Source: CAZQMX01 sp964594965 (GTDB lineage: Bacteria > Patescibacteriota > Minisyncoccia > Portnoybacterales > UBA2143). From it: a stretch of DNA of 49,005 nucleotides. Both the position numbers and the translations under genes were made by a program. The first letter of the stretch is position 1. Every line of letters starts with the position of its first letter. Shown piece after piece: positions 6,600-14,587 of the stretch. Under the pieces are notes generated by a model, which saw nothing but the letters and a program-made list of their open reading frames with translations, made no database searches and had not been told where the DNA came from. The stretch covers positions 1-49,005 of the forward strand of contig CAZQMX010000003.1 in NCBI GenBank assembly GCA_964594965.1, written 5' to 3'.

Positions 6600-9062
6600 A
6601 TGGTAATAGAGTTGGCAGTCGCACAAGACCGCGAACAAGTTGGTGGAAAAGCAAAACGATTATCTTCTTTGATTGGAGCAGGACTTCTGGTGAAAAAAGG
6701 AGTGGTTATAACTACCAGTGAGATAGAAAACATCCTTGCCACTGGCCGAGTATCGCAAAAGATGCTCGACAAGACTGGTGAGATATTGAAATTTCTAGTA
6801 GCCGTTCGGAGTTCTGCCGTCGGCGAAGACGGCGCGCTAACTTGGGCTGGCCAGTTCAAAACACGCCTCTCGGTATCCTTTGATGCCATAGAAGAAGCAA
6901 TTCTAGAGTGTGCCAGCGCGGTAAGCAGCGATGCAGTTAGTGCGTATGCCCAATCGCACGGAGTCGCACGGCCAAAACTTGCTCTTATAATACAAGAGAT
7001 GGTGAATGCCGAGGTTGCCGGGGTGCTCTTTACGAAACATCCCATTAACGGTCATGCCGTGGTTATCGAAGCCATTGAAGGCGTAGGAGAATTTCTTGTC
7101 TCTGGTCAACGAGAACCGTGCAGATTGTATGTAAATCCCGTTTCTCGTGAGGTTGTGAAGGCTGAGGGGGCGAGTATTCCGGTTCTCGGACAGGCCCAGA
7201 TTGATGAGTTGTGTCGACTTGGCAAACTCGCCAAAAAAATCTTCGGTAAAGACCAAGATATAGAGTGGGCCATAGAGCGCAACACAGGAACGATATTCCT
7301 GCTTCAAAGTAGGGATATTACAACACTTAACAGAAAGGGGGAGCAGATGAACATAATCGGTACCGTAAGAAACGTGTTGGATTACGAGACTAGTAGGTTA
7401 CGACATCTCGGTGTCAATGTCACGAAAGATGTGCTAAGCGACCAGAATATTGCGGAATTATTAACGCCACATCCATGTCAAATGGCATTCGGGCTGTTTA
7501 CATATCTCTTTGCGCATGGCGAAGGTGCAATTCGTATTGCCCGCAATGAGATGTCGTACGACATCGGTTCTGAGCTTGATATTGGTTTCTTCCATCTGGT
7601 CGGTGGACAACCTCGGTGCAGTATCGTTCATGATGCGCTAACGTACCGTGTCCGAGGAGTTCCACTTCCAGATTACGCTCAAATGATCCAGTATTATCTC
7701 GATCGCATAGAGCAAGATTCGACTCTTGCGAACTACCCAGAAGTGGTTCTCTACGACCAGAACCCGTCCGAGAAATTCCTTGTGAGGTTATTTGGTAAGC
7801 GCAAAGCTCGACAGTACCGTCAAGCCTACAATCAATTCTTTGGGAAATTTCGAGAGATTGAAACGACACTCTGGTCTTCGTGCCGCCGCGATTTTCTCAG
7901 GAGTTGGCGAGCACGAACCCAAAGGCAGAGCAAGATAAGCTTTCTGAAAATCCCAGATCTTTGTAAACGGTATGGGGTTGTCGCGAATCTTCTTCGTACC
8001 GAGGCTTGCTGCATGTTTGTAAAGGTGGCGCGGCTTGGTTTTTTTGCCTACGCTCACCTTCGTAATTTGCTCGACGATCTTTTCGGACAAGAAGAGGGAA
8101 GACGATACTTAGATATCCTGACGAGCGGAATTCCTCTTGCCGACAATCCAAATCTTAGATTTAGCGTCGAGTTGGCAAAGATAAGAAACGGCGAGACGTC
8201 TGAACAAAAAGTTATCGAAGAATTTGGACATCTTGCCATGCATGAGCTGGAAATCTCGGTCCCGCGGTACAGAGAGAACCCAGAAATAATTCGCGTTTTG
8301 GCACAACGCATAGCTGATAATCCACAACAAGCGATGGAAGAAAGCGTGATGCGAAGCCGCCAACTCAAGGCTGAGCTACTCGCAAAGGCGGGAGCACAAA
8401 GTGAAACGTTAGATTATGCAATCCGTATGGCTCGGGAGTATCTGCCCTTGCGCGAACTCGTAAAATTTGAGTATCTGCGAGGATATGATCTCTTGAGACA
8501 GATTGCGCTTCGCATCGAGCGCTTGCTTAAGTGGGAAGAGGGTTCTGTCTTTCACCTGGATCCGCAGGAAATCTTCGCGTCTAATCAGGATCTTCGCGGT
8601 TTTGCTGAGATTGTCGCAAGGCGCGTCGAAGAACACGAAGCAAACCAAAATCTAATGATTCCGTCCGTCATCTTTTCGGACCACCTAGAGGAAATGGGCC
8701 AAGCTCATAGAGTAGAAAACGGAAAGGTGTTTCGTGGTATTGGAGTTACAGATGTAATTACGGAAGGTAAGGTGGTTGTCGTGCATTCGTCAGATGACAG
8801 AGGGGCGATCGCGCGATTATGCGCAGGGTCAATTCTTGTTACGGTTACAACCGATCCTGCATGGAGTCCAATGCTCTCCGTAGTGGGAGCAACAGGAGGA
8901 CTGGTCACTGAAGTGGGGGGACTCCTTGCACATGGAGCAATCTATGCGCGTGAGATCGGCATGGCGGCGGTGCTAAACATCCCCGGTATTACAAAAGTTC
9001 TCCGTACCGGGATACGCGTCCGTGTCAATGGACGCGAGGGAAATGTCGAGATACTCGACTAA
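6600..9062 (+). CDS. Rifampin-phosphotransferase-like PEP-synthase family enzyme (ATP-grasp plus C-terminal phosphohistidine domain)
   Basis: This 820-residue protein begins with an ATP-grasp PPDK_N domain (about 1-245): 'VGGKAKRLSSLIGAGL', 'VAVRSSAVGEDG', 'QEMVNAEVAGVLFTKHP', 'DIEWAIERNTGTIFLLQSRD'. A long middle region (about 250-680) has no family I recognise. The C-terminus is the swivelling phosphohistidine domain, with 'TDPAWSPML' and 'EVGGLLAHGAIYAREIG', catalytic His778. The PEP/pyruvate TIM barrel of true PEP synthase and PPDK is absent. The domain order matches rifampin phosphotransferase, which moves the beta-phosphate of ATP onto a small molecule. The substrate would be set by the middle domain and is unknown. 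ATG 6600 follows AAAGGAGG. The gene is controlled by the T-box leader and is visibly more GC-rich than its neighbours, suggesting transfer. Confidence 0.8.
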   Translation: MVIELAVAQDREQVGGKAKRLSSLIGAGLLVKKGVVITTSEIENILATGRVSQKMLDKTGEILKFLVAVRSSAVGEDGALTWAGQFKTRLSVSFDAIEEAILECASAVSSDAVSAYAQSHGVARPKLALIIQEMVNAEVAGVLFTKHPINGHAVVIEAIEGVGEFLVSGQREPCRLYVNPVSREVVKAEGASIPVLGQAQIDELCRLGKLAKKIFGKDQDIEWAIERNTGTIFLLQSRDITTLNRKGEQMNIIGTVRNVLDYETSRLRHLGVNVTKDVLSDQNIAELLTPHPCQMAFGLFTYLFAHGEGAIRIARNEMSYDIGSELDIGFFHLVGGQPRCSIVHDALTYRVRGVPLPDYAQMIQYYLDRIEQDSTLANYPEVVLYDQNPSEKFLVRLFGKRKARQYRQAYNQFFGKFREIETTLWSSCRRDFLRSWRARTQRQSKISFLKIPDLCKRYGVVANLLRTEACCMFVKVARLGFFAYAHLRNLLDDLFGQEEGRRYLDILTSGIPLADNPNLRFSVELAKIRNGETSEQKVIEEFGHLAMHELEISVPRYRENPEIIRVLAQRIADNPQQAMEESVMRSRQLKAELLAKAGAQSETLDYAIRMAREYLPLRELVKFEYLRGYDLLRQIALRIERLLKWEEGSVFHLDPQEIFASNQDLRGFAEIVARRVEEHEANQNLMIPSVIFSDHLEEMGQAHRVENGKVFRGIGVTDVITEGKVVVVHSSDDRGAIARLCAGSILVTVTTDPAWSPMLSVVGATGGLVTEVGGLLAHGAIYAREIGMAAVLNIPGITKVLRTGIRVRVNGREGNVEILD

Positions 9063-9066
9063 ACCA

Positions 9067-9094
9067 GAGGGGGCTTCCACTGGAATGCCCCCTC
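9067..9094 (+). terminator. Rho-independent terminator
   Basis: Arms GAGGGGGC and GCCCCCTC with a 12-nt loop, followed by ATTTGTT. It closes the T-box-controlled unit. Confidence 0.8.
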
Positions 9095-9133
9095 ATTTGT
9101 TAAATTCTTGATTTTAAGTAACACAATAATTAT

Positions 9134-9790
9134 ATGTCAAAAGATTATTCGTTATTTTTCATTCGTCATGGCAAACTACTTTTGCCGTATAAAGATCATA
9201 ACGAGATGCCGCTTTCAGTGCTCGCTGATTTAGCGTCCTCAAAATTAAACCCGCCCATTGATTCAAAATTTGCTACTGAATATATTCCTAGATTAGCTAA
9301 TAAAATACCTTTAGCAAGTGTGAAAAAAATATACGCTAGTCCTTCGCAACGATGCCAAAATACAGCACAGCTTATCGGCCAATTCATCTTAAAAAGTTAT
9401 AACAAGAATATCCATATTGTTATTCTTCCAGGGTTAAAGGAAATTCATTTTGACTTATTGAAGCTATGTGCGCACAGCGGCGCATCCCAATTAAACATTG
9501 AATCTGTAAACAATGCTGTATTTAAGGCTATGGTTAATGGAAGCGAATACTGCGAATCTGCTGGAAATGCATACCAAAAAATCAACGAACTCCTTGACTC
9601 AGATATTGCTGCGGAATCAAGTTTGTTCATTACCCACGATTTTTTAATGAGAGTTATTGAGATTTATATCGGGCATGGTGGAGCTTCTCGTCATACAATT
9701 ACTTACGATGAACTACAGAATACACAACGAAACTTGTATCTTCATGGCTTTGCTACTGATTTTGCGCTTGAAGCTTTTCTCTCCTTTTGA
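9134..9790 (+). CDS. Histidine phosphatase superfamily (phosphoglycerate mutase-like) protein
   Basis: The signature 'LFFIRHGK' carries the phospho-accepting His12 and Arg11. 'YASPSQRCQNTAQLIG' holds the second phosphate-binding Arg, 'LKEIHFD' the acidic proton donor, and 'LFITHDF' the second catalytic His168. At 218 residues it is a complete single-domain enzyme of this family. The family removes phosphate from sugars, cofactor precursors or other small molecules; the substrate cannot be told here. It sits between the phosphotransferase gene and the radical SAM operon, after a terminator and without a clear ribosome binding site, so its membership in either unit is uncertain. Base composition is closer to the host than that of the preceding gene. 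Confidence 0.85.
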   Translation: MSKDYSLFFIRHGKLLLPYKDHNEMPLSVLADLASSKLNPPIDSKFATEYIPRLANKIPLASVKKIYASPSQRCQNTAQLIGQFILKSYNKNIHIVILPGLKEIHFDLLKLCAHSGASQLNIESVNNAVFKAMVNGSEYCESAGNAYQKINELLDSDIAAESSLFITHDFLMRVIEIYIGHGGASRHTITYDELQNTQRNLYLHGFATDFALEAFLSF

Positions 9791-9952
9791 AATTAGTAGT
9801 TGAGAACAGATGAATTTGCTGAAGTGGAGTACCGCGAGCGAAGTAAACGGTAATCCTCGTCTTTTCAGGAATTCTTGATAAAACAAGTTCGAGCTTGATT
9901 CTTGATTGTATAGATGTACCCCAAATCATTACTTAAACCAATAAAAATCTTG

Positions 9953-9981
9953 TTGACAGAATCATATTTTTGTATTAGGAT
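9953..9981 (+). promoter_or_regulatory. Putative promoter of the radical SAM operon
   Basis: TTGACA (9953-9958), a 17-bp spacer and TAGGAT (9976-9981). It lies inside the longest version of the next ORF (ATG 9914) and argues for a later start: ATG 9980, or GTG 9992, 10 nt after the -10 box. Confidence 0.5.
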
Positions 9982-10984
9982 GCTACACGAAGTGAAATCC
10001 TTAAATAAATATACACAAAAATCTTTAGGTATTGGCCTGACTTCAAAATGCAATTTAGATTGCCCGCATTGTTATTCAAAAAATTTAACGAAAAAGACTA
10101 TCTCATTAAAGACTGTCAGAAGTATAGTCAAAAAATTTCCTAATTTAAAAAAAGTTAATTTCGGAACGGGCGAAAGCATCTTAAATCCGGAATTGCCAGA
10201 GATAATCGATTTTTTTCACTCTAAGAATATAAAGATAGCTTTGACCTCCAACGGCATTACAGTTGATAAACTGTCTGACGAGTACCTTTTAAAAATTAAT
10301 GAAGTAGATATATCTATTGATTTTCCTAATAGAAGGGATCATGATTCCTGGAGAAAAAAAGAAGGTGTTTTTGATGTCGCGATTGGGGCAATTGAAAGAT
10401 GTAAAAAATTAGGAGTGGAGGTTTCAATTGCCGCGACTCTGATGAACATAAATCACTCTGTTTTTAGAGGTTTTAAGAAAATACTGGATAAATACAACAT
10501 ATATCTTAGAGTTAATTTATACAAACCAGTTAATTCTAATGAGTATAGTTTGAGTTATGACCAATTCTGGAAAGCTATTGGAATTATCGCCGATAATTTT
10601 ACTCTGGTTTCAAATTCTGAACCGATTATTTCCCTGACATCTCCCTTATCCGTTGATGTCTGTGGTTCTCCTTGTGGAGACTCGGTGCGCCTACATCCGG
10701 ATCTAAGCATCAGTCCTTGTGTCTATGTTGACGGCAACAAGGTTTCTGTAGAAAAGTTTAACAAATTAAAAAAGATTATTCCGGATTTTTGCACGAGTTG
10801 TAAATTTTTGGAAAAATGTCAGGGCGGATGTATGAGTAGAAGAATTCTTGAAGACAGAATATATAAACCAGATAGTTATTGTCCTATTTACAAAGAGAAT
10901 AAAGCACCGGATATAGAGTTTGGAAAAGTTGAAAAGAAGAATTTTATCCATAGCAATTATTTGTGTACCTTTATTTTAAAATAA
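9980..10984 (+). CDS. Radical SAM/SPASM protein 1
   Basis: The radical SAM cluster motif is CNLDCPHC (C24, C28, C31 from ATG 9980), followed by 'VNFGTGESILNPELPEII', the SAM-binding strand with the usual GGE changed to GTGE. The C-terminus is a SPASM-type iron-sulfur region with 'DVCGSPCGDS', 'SISPCVY', 'FCTSCKFLEKCQGGCMSRR' and a final 'YCPIY'. SPASM radical SAM enzymes usually modify ribosomal peptides or proteins. An in-frame ATG at 9914 would add 22 residues, but a promoter sits in that stretch; GTG 9992 is a further option. This is the first gene of a closely packed operon. The substrate is unknown. Confidence 0.85.
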   Translation: MLHEVKSLNKYTQKSLGIGLTSKCNLDCPHCYSKNLTKKTISLKTVRSIVKKFPNLKKVNFGTGESILNPELPEIIDFFHSKNIKIALTSNGITVDKLSDEYLLKINEVDISIDFPNRRDHDSWRKKEGVFDVAIGAIERCKKLGVEVSIAATLMNINHSVFRGFKKILDKYNIYLRVNLYKPVNSNEYSLSYDQFWKAIGIIADNFTLVSNSEPIISLTSPLSVDVCGSPCGDSVRLHPDLSISPCVYVDGNKVSVEKFNKLKKIIPDFCTSCKFLEKCQGGCMSRRILEDRIYKPDSYCPIYKENKAPDIEFGKVEKKNFIHSNYLCTFILK

Positions 10985-11007
10985 TGAAATCCAGAGGGAG
11001 GTGAATT

Positions 11008-11604
11008 ATGGTTAGTAGATTAGTGGGAATTGTTGGTCCTTCTGGTGTTGGGAAGACCACTATAATTTCCGATCTGGTTGATGTGAAAAAAAAGTTTGAA
11101 AGAATACTTTTCTTTACAACTAGGACAAAAAGGCAATATGAAATTAACGGCAGAGATTACTGGTTTGTTTCCAACTGTGAGATGGACAGACTATTGGCGG
11201 ATGACTTAGGCATGAGAGAAAGCTTGGTCGAATTCAACGGCAATCGTTTTGCCATGAGTTATTTCCAAGTCGATCTTTTTCTCAAATCTAATAAGATAGC
11301 ATTGCTGGAAGTTTACATCACTAGAATACCCGATCTTAAGAAGAGATATGGAGATAGTTTTCTGGCTTTCTTTCTTTCGCCGCAAACAATTGACACCCTG
11401 TGTAAAAGACTAAGAAACTATCGAGCCCACAAAGAAGATTTTGTTGGGGAAAGAATGAAACAAACCAGAGAAGAATTGGATTCGTTCACCAATAGTTTTA
11501 AAGATTTTTTTGACGGATCTATTATTTTAAACTCGCATTTGGAAATGGCCAGTAGGCAGGTTGAAAAAGCCATTCTGGAATGCGTAAACAGGTCAAAGAC
11601 CTAG
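11008..11604 (+). CDS. Guanylate-kinase-like P-loop protein
   Basis: A Walker A motif 'GPSGVGKTT' starts at residue 10. 'FFTTRTKRQYEINGRDYWFV' matches the GMP-binding segment of guanylate kinase (sHTTRxxRxgEvdGxdYhFv). 'KRLRNYRAHKEDFVGERMKQTREEL' matches the lid and the helix after it. The stretch equivalent to 'EvfGNyYGT' reads 'EFNGNRFAMS', and the usual 'DIDwqGa' is 'EVYITRI', so the GMP pocket is altered. A strong GAGGGAGGTG precedes ATG 11008. It has 198 residues, the normal size. Lying inside a radical SAM operon, it is more likely a specialised nucleotide or small-molecule kinase than the housekeeping gmk; that is inference. Confidence 0.75.
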   Translation: MVSRLVGIVGPSGVGKTTIISDLVDVKKKFERILFFTTRTKRQYEINGRDYWFVSNCEMDRLLADDLGMRESLVEFNGNRFAMSYFQVDLFLKSNKIALLEVYITRIPDLKKRYGDSFLAFFLSPQTIDTLCKRLRNYRAHKEDFVGERMKQTREELDSFTNSFKDFFDGSIILNSHLEMASRQVEKAILECVNRSKT

Positions 11605-11639
11605 AAGGGTGACAATCAAATTAATGATTGTCACCCTTC
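11604..11639 (+). repeat. Perfect 15-bp inverted repeat in the operon
   Basis: Arms GAAGGGTGACAATCA and TGATTGTCACCCTTC surround a 6-nt AATTAA loop. It begins at the last base of the stop codon of the kinase-like gene and ends 11 nt before the ATG of the next gene. It lacks a T tract, so it is probably an mRNA processing or attenuation hairpin, or an operator. Confidence 0.85.
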
Positions 11640-11650
11640 AATTAAAATTT

Positions 11651-13192
11651 ATGTATTCAGATAAAAGAAAACTGAAGAATTCTAATTATTCTTTTCTGTT
11701 TAACGATGGAAAGGAAAATTATGCCCTTTATCATTCTTTGAGTTGTAATGTTATCTACGGGGGTAAATTATTAAAAAAGATTTTTACCCATTTTCTGGAT
11801 TACAGTGCTTATAAAGATCTTTTGGTAAAAAATAAGCGGTCGAAGGAGTTGTTTGAAGCTTTGTGTAAACACGGTTTTATTCTTGAAAACGGTTCGAAAG
11901 ATGAAAATACATTTAATGATTTGCGGCAAGAGACAAGAAAAAAGTTCTTTATAAAAACTCTTTATCTGAGTATAACCTACAAATGTAACTTCAGGTGTAA
12001 ATACTGTATTAGTAATAATTCTGTGGCTTTGGACAAAAACAAGAGTATTTTATCTATAAGCATGACAGAAAAAGTTGCCAAAGCGGCAGCCGATTTTTAT
12101 TTAAAAAAAGTCAGAGAAGATGGGGATAAAGAAGTTGTTTTTTACGGAGGCGAGCCACTGTTAAATTTCAAGGTCATAAAATTTCTGGTTGAGTACATAA
12201 ATAAAAAAGAACAGTCCAGAATTTTGAGAAACAAAAGATATAAAAAAAGCAGATATATTCTGTGCACAAACGGCACGCTGATAAACAATAAAATAGCTTT
12301 GTTCTTAAAGGAAAAAAACATTTATCCAACAGTCACCTTTGACGGCGATAAAGATACGCATAATAAAGTTAGGATATGTGCTAATAAAAAAGGTACCTAT
12401 AGAGATGTTTTAAAGTCATATAAGATATTGGAAAAATTTGATTTTCCAATAGGCGTGACCTTAACTTTGGGTAAACACAATATTAACCAGTTGCCAGGTT
12501 TTGTTAAGTTGTTCGCTCAAAAGCTTAATCCTTTTACCATGGCAACAAATATCATGGTTGATTACGATGGAGGCGGAAATGAGTATGTTTGCAATGGAAA
12601 TATATTGGCCGATAATTTAATAAAAGCCTTTAAGGTTGCGCGCGGGGAAGGATTATATTTGGTTAAATACATTATGGACAATAGAGTAAAGCCGTTTGTC
12701 CAAAAAGATCCGCGATTAAAAGGTTGTACGGGGACAGGTTCGCGCATTATGGTCCTGCCGGACGGTTCGTTGTCGGCTTGTATGGTCTATGCAAAGAGTT
12801 CAAAAACAAAACTAGAGGATAATCCCAATCTGGAAGATTTTATTCCTAATGGAATTAAATACTACTCTCCCTTTTTTAAGAACGAATGTAAATCTTGTTT
12901 TGCGATTTCCTGTTGCGGTGGTGGATGTCCCAAAAACGCAGAAATTAAACACGGTACTTTTTTTAGTCTGGATAATGATTATTGCTTACAAAGTAAAAAG
13001 TTTTTGGAATGGTTAATTTGGGACTTATTTAATTTATTGGATAAACCTCATTGGTCTAGCGAGAGTTTTCTAATTCCCAATGATCAAGACCGCAGAAAGA
13101 TTTATGGAAAGATAAAGGTGTTTGAGAATCCGTTGGATTTCCAATATACTCCCAATATTGAATGTAATGAAAAAAAATATAGTAAAAATTAA
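11651..13192 (+). CDS. Radical SAM/SPASM protein 2, peptide-maturase type with N-terminal recognition-like domain
   Basis: I start at ATG 11651; the in-frame GTG at 11609 lies in the hairpin. Residues 1 to about 95 ('KNSNYSFLFNDGKENYALYHSL..', '..LFEALCKHGFILENG') resemble the N-terminal domain of radical SAM peptide maturases that binds or positions the peptide. The cluster motif is CNFRCKYC (C112, C116, C119), followed by 'VVFYGGEPLLNFKVI'. The SPASM region holds 'GCTGTGSRIMVLPDGSLSAC', 'ECKSCFAISCCGGGCPKNA' and 'DYCLQ'. It has about 513 residues. It strongly suggests modification of a peptide or protein side chain through auxiliary iron-sulfur clusters. The peptide substrate is not identified in the window. 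Confidence 0.88.
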   Translation: MYSDKRKLKNSNYSFLFNDGKENYALYHSLSCNVIYGGKLLKKIFTHFLDYSAYKDLLVKNKRSKELFEALCKHGFILENGSKDENTFNDLRQETRKKFFIKTLYLSITYKCNFRCKYCISNNSVALDKNKSILSISMTEKVAKAAADFYLKKVREDGDKEVVFYGGEPLLNFKVIKFLVEYINKKEQSRILRNKRYKKSRYILCTNGTLINNKIALFLKEKNIYPTVTFDGDKDTHNKVRICANKKGTYRDVLKSYKILEKFDFPIGVTLTLGKHNINQLPGFVKLFAQKLNPFTMATNIMVDYDGGGNEYVCNGNILADNLIKAFKVARGEGLYLVKYIMDNRVKPFVQKDPRLKGCTGTGSRIMVLPDGSLSACMVYAKSSKTKLEDNPNLEDFIPNGIKYYSPFFKNECKSCFAISCCGGGCPKNAEIKHGTFFSLDNDYCLQSKKFLEWLIWDLFNLLDKPHWSSESFLIPNDQDRRKIYGKIKVFENPLDFQYTPNIECNEKKYSKN

Positions 13193-13433
13193 AAAGAGAT
13201 TATCAAGATACGTTAAAATCTTTGATTTCAAGGACAGCCTTTGTTTTTTTAACTGTTTGTCTCTGAATAAAGCCTATGTTTCAAAGCAGGCGGACTTAAA
13301 TAGTGACAGGATTCTAAAATTATTTGAGAAAAATAACCTTCTGAAAGGGTTTGACTTAAAGGCCAAGAGGTTTATTAAAAAGCGTGGCAGAGAATTTCAA
13401 ACAATTATACCTAGTTATTTCAGAAGCATGTAA
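13167..13433 (+). CDS. 88-residue protein resembling the N-terminal domain of a radical SAM maturase (split from the next gene)
   Basis: ATG 13167 overlaps the 3' end of radical SAM gene 2 by 26 nt. The sequence 'RYVKIFDFKDSLCFFNCLSLNKAYVSK..', '..ILKLFEKNNLLKGFDLKAKRF' has the same layout as residues 1-95 of radical SAM protein 2 (short strands, then 'LFEALCKHGFILENG'). It stops at 13433 after overlapping the next gene by 50 nt in another frame. It is either a free-standing recognition domain or the N-terminus of radical SAM protein 3 separated by an indel (natural or assembly error). It is too short to assign by itself. Confidence 0.65.
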   Translation: MKKNIVKIKKRLSRYVKIFDFKDSLCFFNCLSLNKAYVSKQADLNSDRILKLFEKNNLLKGFDLKAKRFIKKRGREFQTIIPSYFRSM

Positions 13434-14583
13434 TTTTAGTTGTAAGTATTGTCGACAGGTTACACACGGTCTAATAAGGCAGAATGCCATGAAAAGCGGG
13501 GAAGCAATAGAAATTATAGATGATTTTTTTGAACGAGCAAAAAATAGGCCGAAAGGGATAGTTTTTTATGGTGGCGAACCATTATTAAATAAAAAGGTTC
13601 TTTTGGATTCGGTCAAGCACATTAGGATGAAAGGAAGCAAGTTAAAACCTAAGAGCCCTATTGATTTAACTGTTATAACTAATGGTACTGGAATAGACAA
13701 GAAATCGGCGAAAATTTTGAGCGAAAACGATGTTTATATTATAATCTCGATGGACGGGAGGAAGAAAGAACACGATAAACTAAGGGTTTATAAAAACGGT
13801 AGAGGGACGTTTAACGATGTCTTAAGGGGGTATAAAGTATATAAATCTGCCGGTTGCAAAGTTGGTATTTCTTGCACCATTGGAAGTCATAATTATAGAA
13901 GCCTTTTGTCGCTGTTTAATTATTTTGCTAAAGACCTTAGACCGATAAATGTCGGTATTAATTTGCCGCATGATGATTATAATAATCCGTTAAATTCGAA
14001 TATGGACTTCAAAAAATTTTGCCGGAATTTCTTTAAAATTTTCGAAAGGGCCGTTAAAGATAATTTATATATAGAGCACATTATGAGAAAATTGAGATTA
14101 CTCTTTAGAGAGGAAATAAAGGTAAATGATTGCCCTGCTTGTGGTGGAAGGTTGGTCGCTTTGCCTGGTAAAAAGCTGGGTGTTTGCGAAGGCGCTATTG
14201 GTATGGATAATTTCTTTTTTAAAAATATTGACAAGGTCGCCAGAATGTCATCGGACTGGTATTTAACCTCGCCGTTGTTTGATAAAAGGTGCGACAATTG
14301 TTTGTCTGTCGGTTTGTGTGGTGGCGGTTGTCCTTTCGATGGTTATCTACAGACAAAAAAGGTAGGTCATAAAGATAAAAGGAGATGTTCTTTTGTTAAA
14401 ATGATAGTAAAATGGGGATTATATAATTTTTATCTATTAAACAAAAAAAAGATCAAAAATAAGAAGGTCTTTATTCCATCTATTAAAGAACAAAATATCT
14501 TTTTAAAGGAACTTAAGGCCACAAAAGGTAAACTGCCTCTGCGTAGTTCCGCGCGTTTTAGTAAAATAAGGGGTAAATTTTAA
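13384..14583 (+). CDS. Radical SAM/SPASM protein 3
   Basis: From GTG 13384 the protein begins 'MAENFKQLYLVISEACNFSCKYCRQ' with cluster Cys 16, 20 and 23, then 'GIVFYGGEPLLNKKVL' and 'ISMDGRKKEHD'. The SPASM region contains 'NDCPACGGR', 'GVCEGA', 'RCDNCLSVGLCGGGCPFDGY' and 'RRCSF'. It is clearly homologous to radical SAM protein 2, but its N-terminal domain lies in another reading frame (13167-13433). There is no good ribosome binding site at 13384, which supports either a frameshifted gene or translational coupling. It is followed after 4 nt by the next gene. Expected role: a second peptide- or protein-modifying enzyme in the same pathway. Confidence 0.85.
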   Translation: MAENFKQLYLVISEACNFSCKYCRQVTHGLIRQNAMKSGEAIEIIDDFFERAKNRPKGIVFYGGEPLLNKKVLLDSVKHIRMKGSKLKPKSPIDLTVITNGTGIDKKSAKILSENDVYIIISMDGRKKEHDKLRVYKNGRGTFNDVLRGYKVYKSAGCKVGISCTIGSHNYRSLLSLFNYFAKDLRPINVGINLPHDDYNNPLNSNMDFKKFCRNFFKIFERAVKDNLYIEHIMRKLRLLFREEIKVNDCPACGGRLVALPGKKLGVCEGAIGMDNFFFKNIDKVARMSSDWYLTSPLFDKRCDNCLSVGLCGGGCPFDGYLQTKKVGHKDKRRCSFVKMIVKWGLYNFYLLNKKKIKNKKVFIPSIKEQNIFLKELKATKGKLPLRSSARFSKIRGKF

Positions 14584-14587
14584 AAAC

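Noticed and set aside
6560..8368. Several reverse-strand ORFs opposite the phosphotransferase gene
   Set aside because: They are shadows of a GC-richer gene; the plus-strand reading has clear family motifs.
9914..9979. Longer start of radical SAM protein 1 at ATG 9914
   Set aside because: A TTGACA-17-TAGGAT promoter lies in this stretch and the extra residues resemble nothing in the family, so a later start is preferred.
11609..11650. GTG 11609 as start of radical SAM protein 2
   Set aside because: The codons lie in the perfect hairpin; ATG 11651 starts where the family homology begins.
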